Under the pieces are notes generated by a model, which was given only the letters and a program-made list of their open reading frames with translations, was not told the origin of the DNA and did not search any database. This document shows positions 1 to 6,281 of a stretch of DNA of 6,547 nt, piece after piece. The stretch covers positions 1 to 6,547 of the forward strand of contig JANWWX010000074.1 in the NCBI GenBank assembly GCA_025057195.1, written 5' to 3'. Made by a program: the position numbers and the translations under genes. Within the stretch, counting starts at the first letter, position 1. Every line of letters starts with the position of its first letter. Source of the DNA: Leptospiraceae bacterium. GTDB lineage: Bacteria > Spirochaetota > Leptospiria > Turneriellales > Turneriellaceae.

Positions 1-126
1 AGGTTGCTTGAGTGTCACCTATCTCACCGGGTTGTACATTTCACTGACAGCTGACTAGGCGAGGGATTAGTTTCAAGGTTGCCAGAGTCCCAGACTGCGC
101 TAACTTGCGTGCAGGTACGGGCTATG
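1..126. other. Left-end stretch with no recognisable gene
   Basis: No frame on either strand gives a convincing protein. The two plus-strand frames open at the left edge close at TGA 52-54 and TAG 57-59, so at most 17-19 codons of an upstream gene tail could lie here, and I recognise neither peptide. The segment lies downstream of the leftward operon, where a terminator would be expected, but I see no GC-rich hairpin followed by a T-run on the minus strand. TCACC occurs twice nine bases apart (15-19 and 24-28), and CAGCTG at 48-53 is a short palindrome. Nothing here supports a firm call. Confidence 0.5.
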
Positions 127-498
127 TCACTCGTCTGCGATGGCATCGCGGGCAACGGCGGCGGCGGCGATACACACTTCAAAATCGTAAAGTGCGCGGC
201 CGGTCTTTATCACCGTGCCCTGTTTTTCCACCCGCACCTGGTAGCCGGGACTTTTTTTCTCAATGACGATTTGGAAATCGCCATCGCCTTTTTCTGGAAA
301 GTTCAGCGGGTGCATGCGGTAGCGGTTGATTGCACGCAGACAGCTTTTTTCGGTGTTTTCATCGCGCAACCCTTGGAAGGTGATAGTAATTGGAGTTCGG
401 TTAACTGTCGATCCCGCCTTGCCGGGGCTCTGTGCCAGCCTTGCTGTGGCGGCGATAGTAAGAAAGATCAAAAATCTTGAGGGCGCCGACCGAATCAT
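127..498 (-). CDS. Small putative exported protein of unknown function
   Basis: Not recognised as a known family. From ATG at 498 the product is 123 residues. It opens with a short basic stretch (MIRSAPSR) and a hydrophobic run (FLIFLTIAATA), then a polar region, which looks like a Sec signal peptide with possible cleavage after ATA. There is no lipobox cysteine. The mature part is about 100 residues, mixed charge, with alternating strand-like segments (TPITITFQG, GDFQIVIEKK, YQVRVEKQGTVIKTG), suggesting a small beta-containing periplasmic or secreted domain. It is last in the leftward operon and its start lies inside the preceding regulator gene, overlapping it by about 98 bp in a different frame. 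Another ATG at 519 would add seven residues; GAGAAAG sits immediately before ATG 498, too close to be a good ribosome site, so the start is uncertain. The antisense frame is also open, but the signal peptide and operon orientation favour this strand. Confidence 0.55.
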   Translation of the reverse strand: MIRSAPSRFLIFLTIAATARLAQSPGKAGSTVNRTPITITFQGLRDENTEKSCLRAINRYRMHPLNFPEKGDGDFQIVIEKKSPGYQVRVEKQGTVIKTGRALYDFEVCIAAAAVARDAIADE

Positions 499-1405
499 CT
501 TTCTCGTAGTACCGGTCATAGATGATAATTACTTCGGTCGAGATTCCGGGGTCAATAATGAAATAATATTCTCCAGAAAGCTGGCGGATGAGTTCCAGCC
601 CGCGGCCGCGGTCTAACACCAGGTGCGAGACATCTTCGCCAGTCTGCGCGGCCCGTTCGAGCATTTTTTGTTCTTCAATGGTGCGGCAGAGCGATTCAAT
701 GATCCCTTGAGGGGTGAGGGTACCCATGTGGTCGCGCACTGCCACACCGAATGCCTGTTCGCTGGCACCATAGTGCACTTCGACTTCAAACGGTGCCGGC
801 AATTCAATCGCCACTCGTTCCTTTTTTTGCTCAGTGTAGCCGTGGGCATGGTAAACTGCATTGATTAAAATTTCCTGCCAGACCAGATCCATTTCGAATT
901 CGCGCTCAAAATGGAAGCCCCAGGCATGCATTTCGGTGAGCATCGCTTTGATGCAGGGACGGATTTGTGTCGAGCGTTTGATCCGGACCTTGCGTAGCTT
1001 GCGCAATTCCGGGATATAATTGTGGAGGCCGAACCAGACCTTAGCATCGACAGTGAGCAGGTTGGCCAAAACTTTTGCCAGCTCACTGCCCTTAATTGGC
1101 TTTGGCAAAACAATCGTGACATTTTCGCTTTTGAGTGCCTGCAGGTAGTCATCCACCTTCTCGTCAGTGGTCAAAACCACCGGTGCGCGGCTCAAGACAC
1201 GCAGGTCCGACAGGATACGGAAATTGTGGGCACGCGCGGCGCGGATGTCGAGCATGATGATGTCGGGACGGATTTCATCCACCATCACGCGGCATTCTGC
1301 TGCGTTCTCCGCAAAATAAGGCCGGTAGCCATTTTTGACCAGGATGCTTTCGATCAGGCTGCGGTAAATGCCATCAGGTTCAAAGACGACGAGTTTGGCG
1401 CCCAT
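401..1405 (-). CDS. Response regulator with RsbW-like ATPase output domain
   Basis: A 334-residue cytoplasmic protein with two domains. Residues 4-117 form a receiver: likely phospho-acceptor Asp53 in IIMLDIR, the conserved Thr at 79/80 in VVLTTD, and Lys102 in the LPKP motif. The usual metal-binding acidic pair at the start is altered to Glu9-Pro10, with Asp11 next to it. Residues about 145-300 resemble the GHKL ATPase fold of anti-sigma/serine kinases (RsbW, SpoIIAB): N-box Glu178-xxx-Asn182 (EILINA), a G1-like RDHMG with Asp225/Gly228, and a G2-like GRGLELIRQL at 267-276. No DHp or HPt domain is present, so it is not a classical histidine kinase. Known relatives act by partner switching or Ser/Thr phosphorylation of an antagonist, but no anti-sigma antagonist or STAS gene is visible here. 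The start ATG lies 11 bp past the dapB stop with no clear Shine-Dalgarno, so it is probably cotranscribed. The last ~30 residues overlap the next gene. Confidence 0.85.
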   Translation of the reverse strand: MGAKLVVFEPDGIYRSLIESILVKNGYRPYFAENAAECRVMVDEIRPDIIMLDIRAARAHNFRILSDLRVLSRAPVVLTTDEKVDDYLQALKSENVTIVLPKPIKGSELAKVLANLLTVDAKVWFGLHNYIPELRKLRKVRIKRSTQIRPCIKAMLTEMHAWGFHFEREFEMDLVWQEILINAVYHAHGYTEQKKERVAIELPAPFEVEVHYGASEQAFGVAVRDHMGTLTPQGIIESLCRTIEEQKMLERAAQTGEDVSHLVLDRGRGLELIRQLSGEYYFIIDPGISTEVIIIYDRYYEKDDSVGALKIFDLSYYRRHSKAGTEPRQGGIDS

Positions 1406-1416
1406 GCGTGTGCTAT

Positions 1417-2226
1417 TTATTCTTTATCGGCCGCAAGCCCTAAAACCTGCTGCATGGTATAAAGGCCGGGTGCTTTGCCTTGCAAAAATTGCAAAGCCGC
1501 CAACGCCCCGAAAGCAAAAGTGTCGCGGCTAGTGGCCTGGTGTCGGATTTCGATGCGCTCACCCTGGCCGAGAAAATAGACGGTGTGGTCGCCCACGACA
1601 TCACCACCGCGCAGCGCCATCACACCTAACTCGTCACGCTTGCGCTCTCCCACCATGCCCTCCCGGCCGTAGCGCACACTTTCGCTGCCAAAGCCATAAG
1701 CGGCAAGCAGGATATCCTGGAGGACTAACGCGGTTCCCGACGGAGCGTCTTTTTTACGGTTGTGGTGGATTTCGAGGATTTCAGGATCGAAGCCGTGTCC
1801 AGAAAGCGCTCGGGCGGCCTCGGCGACCAATGCAAAAAGGACGTTGACCCCAATCGCCATATTGGCGGCAATGACCAGCGGGATACGGGTGGCATAACTT
1901 TCCAGTTTTCGTCTCTCTTCGGGACTGAACCCAGTGGTGCCAACCACGACTGGCACACCATGCGCCGCTGCTTTGTCGAGAGTCTCTGCCACAGTGGCTG
2001 CATGCGAAAAATCAATGAATCCTGCTGCAGGCACTAAAGCAGCACTGAGTGGGGTGATTGTACAATCGAAAGGAATCCCTGTGACTGCGCGGTAGTTTTT
2101 GCCCAAATCCGGATGCTGCGGGTGTTCGACTGCTGCGCTGAGTTTGAACCCGCGTGCTGCTGCCAGTGTGGCGATCGTGCGCCCCATGCGGCCCAGAGCC
2201 CCGACAATGCCGAATTCTAATGCCAT
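1417..2226 (-). CDS. 4-hydroxy-tetrahydrodipicolinate reductase (DapB)
   Basis: Second committed step of the diaminopimelate/lysine pathway: NAD(P)H-dependent reduction of the DapA product to tetrahydrodipicolinate in the cytoplasm. The 269-residue length is normal for the family. The Rossmann nucleotide-binding loop is GALGRMG (9-15). Glu34 at the end of the second strand is where DapB enzymes contact the cofactor ribose; the usual basic neighbour is His35, so cofactor preference cannot be read off. VVGTTG is at 94-99. The catalytic block EIHHNRKKDAPSGTA spans 152-166, with His154/His155 and Lys158 matching the E. coli His159/His160 and Lys163 positions and the DAPSGT substrate loop intact. 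GDHTVYF (212-218) and SRDTFAFGAL (233-242) are the usual C-terminal motifs. Its ATG shares one base with the dapA stop (TGATG) and no Shine-Dalgarno is visible, so translation is probably coupled. All key residues are present, so it should be functional. Confidence 0.97.
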   Translation of the reverse strand: MALEFGIVGALGRMGRTIATLAAARGFKLSAAVEHPQHPDLGKNYRAVTGIPFDCTITPLSAALVPAAGFIDFSHAATVAETLDKAAAHGVPVVVGTTGFSPEERRKLESYATRIPLVIAANMAIGVNVLFALVAEAARALSGHGFDPEILEIHHNRKKDAPSGTALVLQDILLAAYGFGSESVRYGREGMVGERKRDELGVMALRGGDVVGDHTVYFLGQGERIEIRHQATSRDTFAFGALAALQFLQGKAPGLYTMQQVLGLAADKE

Positions 2227-3140
2227 CAGTCTGGAGAATTTTCAAAACGTGCCATCGTTTCTTTAACTTTGCCTTCTAAAGAGGGTGAAAGCGGCGTCAT
2301 CGGTAGGCGTAGCACGTTTTCGCAGAGACCTTTTGTCGCCGCAGCGAACTTGATCGGGATGGGGTTAGTCTCGATAAACATCGCTTTGCACAGGGGTAGC
2401 AAACGCAAGAATTTTTTTTGCGCCTCAGCAATCTTACCCGCAAAGAAGAGCCGTGGGATTTCTGCAGTTTCTCGGGGATAGATATTGGAGATGACGCTAA
2501 TGACGCCCTTGCCGCCGATCGAGAGCACCGGCAAAAGCAGGTTGTCATCGCCGGAAAGTAGGGTGAAATCCAAGTTACGTGTGGCCTCGATGATCTGCGC
2601 CATAAAGCCCAAATCCCCCGTGGCTTCTTTGATGCCAATGATGTTGCCATGCTGCGCGAGTTGGGCGACGGTTTCGAGCGACAAGCCCACTGCCGAGCGC
2701 CCAGGGATATTGTAGAGTATCACTGGAACGCGCGAATTGTCGGCGATGCGGGCAAAGTGTGCTAGCAAGCCCGCCTGCGTCGGCTTGTTGTAATAGGGAT
2801 TGACCGAAAGCACCGCATCGGCACCAGAAGAAGCTGCGTGGCGGGTGAGCGCAATCGCCTCAGCTGTCGAATTGCTGCCGGTGCCCGCAATGATCGTAGT
2901 TTTGGGATTTTTTGCCTTGGCCCATTCGATCACGCGCGCAATCACCTCCGCATGTTCTTCGTGCGAAAGTGTCGGCGACTCGCCAGTGGTGCCGCACGGT
3001 ACCAGGCCATCGACACCAGCATCCAATTGCCATTCGACAATTTTTTTGAGCGCTTGCCAATCGACCTTTTCCCCGTCTGCAGTAAAAGGGGTGATCAGGG
3101 CAGTATAAGTGCCTTCGAGCTTTAGTGGCGTTGTGGCCAT
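2226..3140 (-). CDS. 4-hydroxy-tetrahydrodipicolinate synthase (DapA)
   Basis: Condenses pyruvate with L-aspartate-4-semialdehyde, the entry step to diaminopimelate (peptidoglycan) and lysine. At 304 residues it is a standard-length TIM-barrel of the DapA/NAL family. Visible motifs: ITPF at 16-19; CGTTGES at 49-55 with the proton-relay Thr51/Thr52; NPYYNKP with Tyr116/Tyr117; ILYNIPGR with Tyr143 and the semialdehyde-binding Arg148; and IGIKEATGD with Schiff-base Lys171. These match E. coli Thr44/45, Tyr107, Tyr133, Arg138 and Lys161. Residues lining the lysine allosteric site in E. coli also have counterparts (His60, His63, Asn90, Glu94, but Pro56 for Ala49), so lysine feedback inhibition is plausible. 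The specific GTTGE context and pairing with dapB argue against related aldolases such as N-acetylneuraminate lyase. The ATG at 3140 is the first start after the divergent intergenic region. It is preceded by GGTGG, a weak ribosome site. Confidence 0.97.
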   Translation of the reverse strand: MATTPLKLEGTYTALITPFTADGEKVDWQALKKIVEWQLDAGVDGLVPCGTTGESPTLSHEEHAEVIARVIEWAKAKNPKTTIIAGTGSNSTAEAIALTRHAASSGADAVLSVNPYYNKPTQAGLLAHFARIADNSRVPVILYNIPGRSAVGLSLETVAQLAQHGNIIGIKEATGDLGFMAQIIEATRNLDFTLLSGDDNLLLPVLSIGGKGVISVISNIYPRETAEIPRLFFAGKIAEAQKKFLRLLPLCKAMFIETNPIPIKFAAATKGLCENVLRLPMTPLSPSLEGKVKETMARFENSPD

Positions 3141-3268
3141 ACCACCGCGCTTTGGGGTATAAACACTGCGTCAAACGAAAGGCATTAGCGCGAATCTAGT
3201 AACCATCACGCACCAATAAAGTTGCAAAAACATTTACCCCATAGGGTTTATCAGCACACTGTCCACGT
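3141..3268. promoter_or_regulatory. Divergent intergenic region expected to hold both operon promoters
   Basis: 128 bp separate the head-to-head dapA (minus) and cheY-like (plus) starts, so promoters for both operons should lie here. I cannot assign consensus sigma-70 sites with confidence. On the plus strand TTGCAA (3222-3227) is a possible -35, with TTTATC (3247-3252) 19 bp on as a poor -10. On the minus strand TTGACG (complement of 3169-3174) is a good -35 but nothing like a -10 lies 17 bp downstream. TATACC (complement of 3156-3161) lacks a partner -35. No riboswitch fold such as a lysine element is recognisable; the dapA leader is too short for one. The cheY-like start has no visible Shine-Dalgarno. 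Confidence 0.5.
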
Positions 3269-3628
3269 ATGAAAACATTAATTGTTGATGACTCGATCAT
3301 CATGCGCACAGCGATCGAAAAATTTGCCAGTGAGCTGGGGTTAACCATCGTCGGCAAAGCGGCCAATGGTAAACAAGCGGTGGAGATGTTCCAGCAACAC
3401 ATGCCAGATCTGGTGACCCTGGATATCACCATGCCGGAAATGAATGGCCTTGAGGCATTAGAGAAGATGCTCAATATAAAACCTGACGCAAAAATTCTCG
3501 TAATCACAGCCATCACGGAAAAGAGTGTTGCCATCGAGGCCCTTAAAAAAGGGGCCAAGGGCTTCCTTAACAAGCCTTTCAATGAGGAATCAGTGAAAAA
3601 CGCGATCCGCGAGGTCATGGGGAAATAA
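3269..3628 (+). CDS. CheY-like single-domain response regulator
   Basis: A 119-residue protein that is only a receiver domain. All canonical residues are present: acidic pair Asp7-Asp8 after the first strand (LIVDDS), phospho-acceptor Asp52 (VTLDITMPEMNG), the Thr80 switch residue in VITA, and Lys102-Pro103 in NKPF. There is no output domain, so phosphorylated protein must act by binding a partner, or serve as a phosphate sink. It is first in the operon, one base before the CheX-like phosphatase and followed by the CheA-like kinase, so these are its likely phosphatase and phosphodonor. Whether it reaches a flagellar motor cannot be told: no motility gene is in view. The motif set LDITMPEMNGLEAL is typical of CheY proteins outside the enterobacteria. 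ATG at 3269 leaves only four residues before the acidic pair region, as usual for CheY. Confidence 0.93.
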   Translation: MKTLIVDDSIIMRTAIEKFASELGLTIVGKAANGKQAVEMFQQHMPDLVTLDITMPEMNGLEALEKMLNIKPDAKILVITAITEKSVAIEALKKGAKGFLNKPFNEESVKNAIREVMGK

Positions 3629-3629
3629 A

Positions 3630-4082
3630 ATGAAAGAGTCAGAATTGAAACACTTTGTTGATTCGACCTTACAGTATTTTCAAAATGCCACGGGGGAAGC
3701 TGCTACATTGGGGGTACCATATATCAAGAAGTCTGACGAAGACGTCTATTGCGATTTTACCGGCATCATTGGGATATCGGGCTCCCGCCGCGGTGCGATC
3801 TACGTCTGTTGCCCACGCCCGCTTTTAGAGCAGTTGGCCGCAAAGGTGACTGGTCTGGCGCAAGTTGCTGACGATGCGGTCCGTGACATGGCTGGCGAGC
3901 TGGCCAACACGATTGCTGGCAATGCGACGCGTGCTTTTGACCGTAACTTCCAGATTTCCGTGCCAGTCATCGTTGAGGGCAAACCCAAGTCCATTTCTCT
4001 GAAACTCGAAAGCCCGGTTTACGTCTTGCCAGCACAATGGAAAAATAACAAGTTCGCAGTCATCGTCGGCATCAGCGACTAA
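3630..4082 (+). CDS. CheX-family phosphatase of phosphorylated CheY
   Basis: A 150-residue protein matching CheX of the CheC/CheX/FliY family, which dephosphorylates phospho-CheY. The signature helix is DMAGELANTIAGN, residues 86-98: Asp86-xxx-Glu90-xx-Asn93, where Glu and Asn are the catalytic pair known for CheX and CheC. Only one such helix is present, which fits CheX (one active site) rather than CheC (two). The N-terminal helix (ESELKHFVDSTLQYF) and a strand segment around FTGIIGISGSRRGAIYV (43-59) are typical. It starts one base after the stop of the CheY-like gene, with GGGGAAA inside the end of that gene as a plausible ribosome site, and its TAA shares a base with the kinase ATG (TAATG). 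Context strongly suggests that it resets the receiver encoded just upstream. No membrane segment or signal peptide is seen. Confidence 0.88.
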   Translation: MKESELKHFVDSTLQYFQNATGEAATLGVPYIKKSDEDVYCDFTGIIGISGSRRGAIYVCCPRPLLEQLAAKVTGLAQVADDAVRDMAGELANTIAGNATRAFDRNFQISVPVIVEGKPKSISLKLESPVYVLPAQWKNNKFAVIVGISD

Positions 4083-6247
4083 TGGCTGAAGTACATGTTG
4101 CCCAGCGCGCCCGCATTGCCGCGGAGTTAGAGTTTCATGACCAATTGAATGCCGCCCTGGCTGCACACGGTGAGTGGAAATTCCGACTCAGTCGCGGTAT
4201 TGAGCAAGGCTGTCCTGGTCTAGATCCGGAAAAAATCCGCGCCGATAACCAATGCGTTTTCGGCAAGTGGCTTTATTCCGAAAAGGTAGAACCTTACCGA
4301 AAAGATCCCAACTATGAGAAGATCCGCCAGTTGCATGCCAACTTCCACCGCGAGGCAGCAGGGGTAGTCGAGCTCTGCCTTGCCGGGAAAACAGAAGACG
4401 CCAAACAAGCACTGGAGGGCCGCTACCTCGAGATCAGCACACAATTAGCGGATGCCATCCGTGCTTGGATCCGAGAACTGCTGGTGGGTAAGGGAGGTCA
4501 GCAAAAGGAGAGTGCGGAAGTCCAACAAAAGGTCGCATCCGTTGCAAGGCGTTATGCGCTGCGCGGGATGCTCATCGGCATCATTTCCGGCTTTGGCTTT
4601 GTCATTTGGTCTTTGGGCATGATCTTCCTGCAGTACGGCTGGGAACTAAGCCTTGAAAATCTCCTGGCGACCCACACAAAGAGCTGGCCGCAGTGGGTGG
4701 TGGATTGCGCCCCATTTGTCCTCGGTGGTGTGGGCTATTTTCTTGGCCGCTATTTTGGGATTGGTAAGACTGAAAATCTCCGCCTCGAACAGGCGGTGAT
4801 GCAGCGGACAGCTGAACTTTTGGCCAGCCAGCGTGAAATGAAGTTGATGCGAGACAACCTGAGCGATGGGGTATTTTTTATTGGTTCTGACCGCCGCATT
4901 GGGCCTGAGTACTCTGCAGCATTACGTAAAATATTTGAACAGGAAGATCCTGCCGGCTTTACCTTGCTCGATATTTTTCGTGGCCGCATCGACGAAACGA
5001 CCGAGAGGGAACTAGCCGGCTATCTCGACCTGATGTTTGACAAAAGCCACAGTGAAGACATGCTGTCTCCGCTCAACCCCTTCAATCCGTTGGTGCTGCA
5101 TGAGATGGCAGGCATTGACGAAAAAATCATCAGGGTGACGTTCAAGCGGATCCTAAACCAGCAGGGGCAAATTGCAGGTCTTCTGGGTGTGGCAGTCGAT
5201 ATCACTAAGCAAGTCAAGGCCGAACGGGAGGCTGAGCGGCAGCGTGCGTTGTCTGAACAAAAGATGGTGCTGGTCGGGCGCATCTTGGAGATTGGCCCGC
5301 AAATGCTGGCGCTATTCCGCAACCAGGTCGAATCAGCGCTCAACCGCGTCTCAGATTTGCTGCAGCAGGCAGGCGGCAAAGACTTGCGTGCTGTGGTGGC
5401 TGAAATCTACCGGCACATCCACACGATCAAGGGCTCGGCCAGCCTACTTAAAATCGACAACATCGCGCATGCCGCACACAGTTATGAAGAAGAACTTTCT
5501 CGACTGCAAAAAAAACCCGATCTTGGTGCGACAGACTTCATTGGCCTCAGTGTCCGCCATGCGGAACTCTCGGCGGAGACGCAACGTTTTCAGGAACTGC
5601 TCGATCGCATCCGCAATTTCCAAGCTGCTGAAAAACGCTCAGCAGACGAAAAATCGCTCCTCATCGAGCTATTGCAGCGCGCCACGGAAGCGGCGGCTAA
5701 AGCCTCAGGTAAAGAGATTGGATTTGTCGCCGAGGGATTTGACACAATCAACCTTGCTCCAGAACTCTTTGAGCCACTACGCGCCTGCCTCATCCAATTG
5801 GTACGCAATTCTGCAGCACATGGTATTGAAACGCCAGCAGAACGCGAGGCACAGGGCAAGCCGCGCCAAGGCCGGGTGACCCTCTCGGCACAACAGCATA
5901 ATGGGACGCTCAAGCTCATTTACCACGATGATGGCGCCGGCCTCAATGCAGAAAAAATCAAAGCGCGCGCCATCGAGCGCGGCTTGATTAACCCCATGGA
6001 GGCGGAACAGCTGACTACCGAACAAATTTACAAGCTGATCTTCCGTCCCGGTTTCTCGACAGCAGAAAGCGAGGACATGGCAGCAGGCCGCGGGGTAGGC
6101 ATGGACATTGTGCTGTCAGAGATCAAAAAAATCGGTGGCAAGTTGGCCATGCGCTCGCAACCAGGACAAGGAATAGAGTTCATCTTTACACTACCAGCCA
6201 AGGACTCTCAGGCACTTGAAAAATCGTTGGCTCAGCAGAATCAATAA
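4082..6247 (+). CDS. CheA-like membrane sensor kinase with N-terminal CZB zinc-binding domain
   Basis: 721 residues. About 16-130 is a CZB domain with His29-xx-Trp32, Cys58-xFGxW and His85-xxx-His89, spacings 25 and 21, all within the family pattern, so a bound zinc is expected. Two hydrophobic helices follow (about 162-184 and 205-227), with Arg156/157/161 before and Arg223/Lys229 after. This predicts that both ends are cytoplasmic, joined by a ~20-residue periplasmic loop. About 255-376 looks PAS-like, ending in GLLGVAVDIT, then a charged coiled linker. The HPt domain (about 400-510) has phospho-accepting His447 in HTIKGSA. The ATPase (about 525-706) is clearly CheA-type: LVRNSAAHGIE with Asn576, DDGAGL 616-621, FRPGFSTA 654-661, GRGVGMDIV 669-677. 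It ends 15 residues later: no CheW-like domain and no clear P2 or P3. It presumably autophosphorylates and feeds the CheY-like protein encoded two genes upstream. The start is fixed by the one-base overlap with the CheX-like gene. Confidence 0.93.
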   Translation: MAEVHVAQRARIAAELEFHDQLNAALAAHGEWKFRLSRGIEQGCPGLDPEKIRADNQCVFGKWLYSEKVEPYRKDPNYEKIRQLHANFHREAAGVVELCLAGKTEDAKQALEGRYLEISTQLADAIRAWIRELLVGKGGQQKESAEVQQKVASVARRYALRGMLIGIISGFGFVIWSLGMIFLQYGWELSLENLLATHTKSWPQWVVDCAPFVLGGVGYFLGRYFGIGKTENLRLEQAVMQRTAELLASQREMKLMRDNLSDGVFFIGSDRRIGPEYSAALRKIFEQEDPAGFTLLDIFRGRIDETTERELAGYLDLMFDKSHSEDMLSPLNPFNPLVLHEMAGIDEKIIRVTFKRILNQQGQIAGLLGVAVDITKQVKAEREAERQRALSEQKMVLVGRILEIGPQMLALFRNQVESALNRVSDLLQQAGGKDLRAVVAEIYRHIHTIKGSASLLKIDNIAHAAHSYEEELSRLQKKPDLGATDFIGLSVRHAELSAETQRFQELLDRIRNFQAAEKRSADEKSLLIELLQRATEAAAKASGKEIGFVAEGFDTINLAPELFEPLRACLIQLVRNSAAHGIETPAEREAQGKPRQGRVTLSAQQHNGTLKLIYHDDGAGLNAEKIKARAIERGLINPMEAEQLTTEQIYKLIFRPGFSTAESEDMAAGRGVGMDIVLSEIKKIGGKLAMRSQPGQGIEFIFTLPAKDSQALEKSLAQQNQ

Positions 6248-6256
6248 CCATCGCTT

Positions 6257-6281
6257 GGGTGTTGACGGTGGGATAACACCC
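6257..6281 (+). terminator. Candidate terminator stem-loop after the kinase operon
   Basis: GGGTGTT (6257-6263) and AACACCC (6275-6281) are perfect 7-bp inverted arms around an 11-base loop, starting 9 bases after the kinase stop. Position and strength suit an end-of-operon hairpin, but no T-run follows (AATGCTATG instead), so intrinsic termination is doubtful; it may instead stabilise the 3' end or be chance. A competing hairpin, GGTGGG (6267-6272) with CCCGCC (6280-6285) including one G-U pair, overlaps it. Confidence 0.4.

Noticed and set aside
1..126. tRNA or tmRNA 3' end at the left edge
   Set aside because: No T-loop GGTTCGA motif, acceptor pairing or CCA end could be found.
79..480. 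Plus-strand open frame of 133 codons from TTG at 79
   Set aside because: Antisense to the minus-strand exported-protein gene and the end of the regulator; no ribosome site or recognisable domain, whereas the minus frame has a signal peptide and fits the operon.
1022..1462. Plus-strand open frame of 146 codons antisense to the regulator and the dapB end
   Set aside because: It lies opposite two clearly recognised genes and its composition has no family features; a shadow frame.
3141..3268. Lysine riboswitch upstream of dapA
   Set aside because: The leader is at most about 128 bases and shared with a divergent gene, while lysine riboswitches are longer (~170 bases) and their conserved core is not seen.
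3196..3618. Minus-strand 140-codon frame opposite the cheY-like gene
   Set aside because: The opposite strand has an intact receiver with all conserved residues; this frame has no motif and would run through the promoter region.
5172..5879. Plus-strand 235-codon frame inside the kinase gene
   Set aside because: Ser/Arg-rich shadow of the kinase coding sequence in another frame; the kinase frame carries unmistakable HPt and ATPase motifs.
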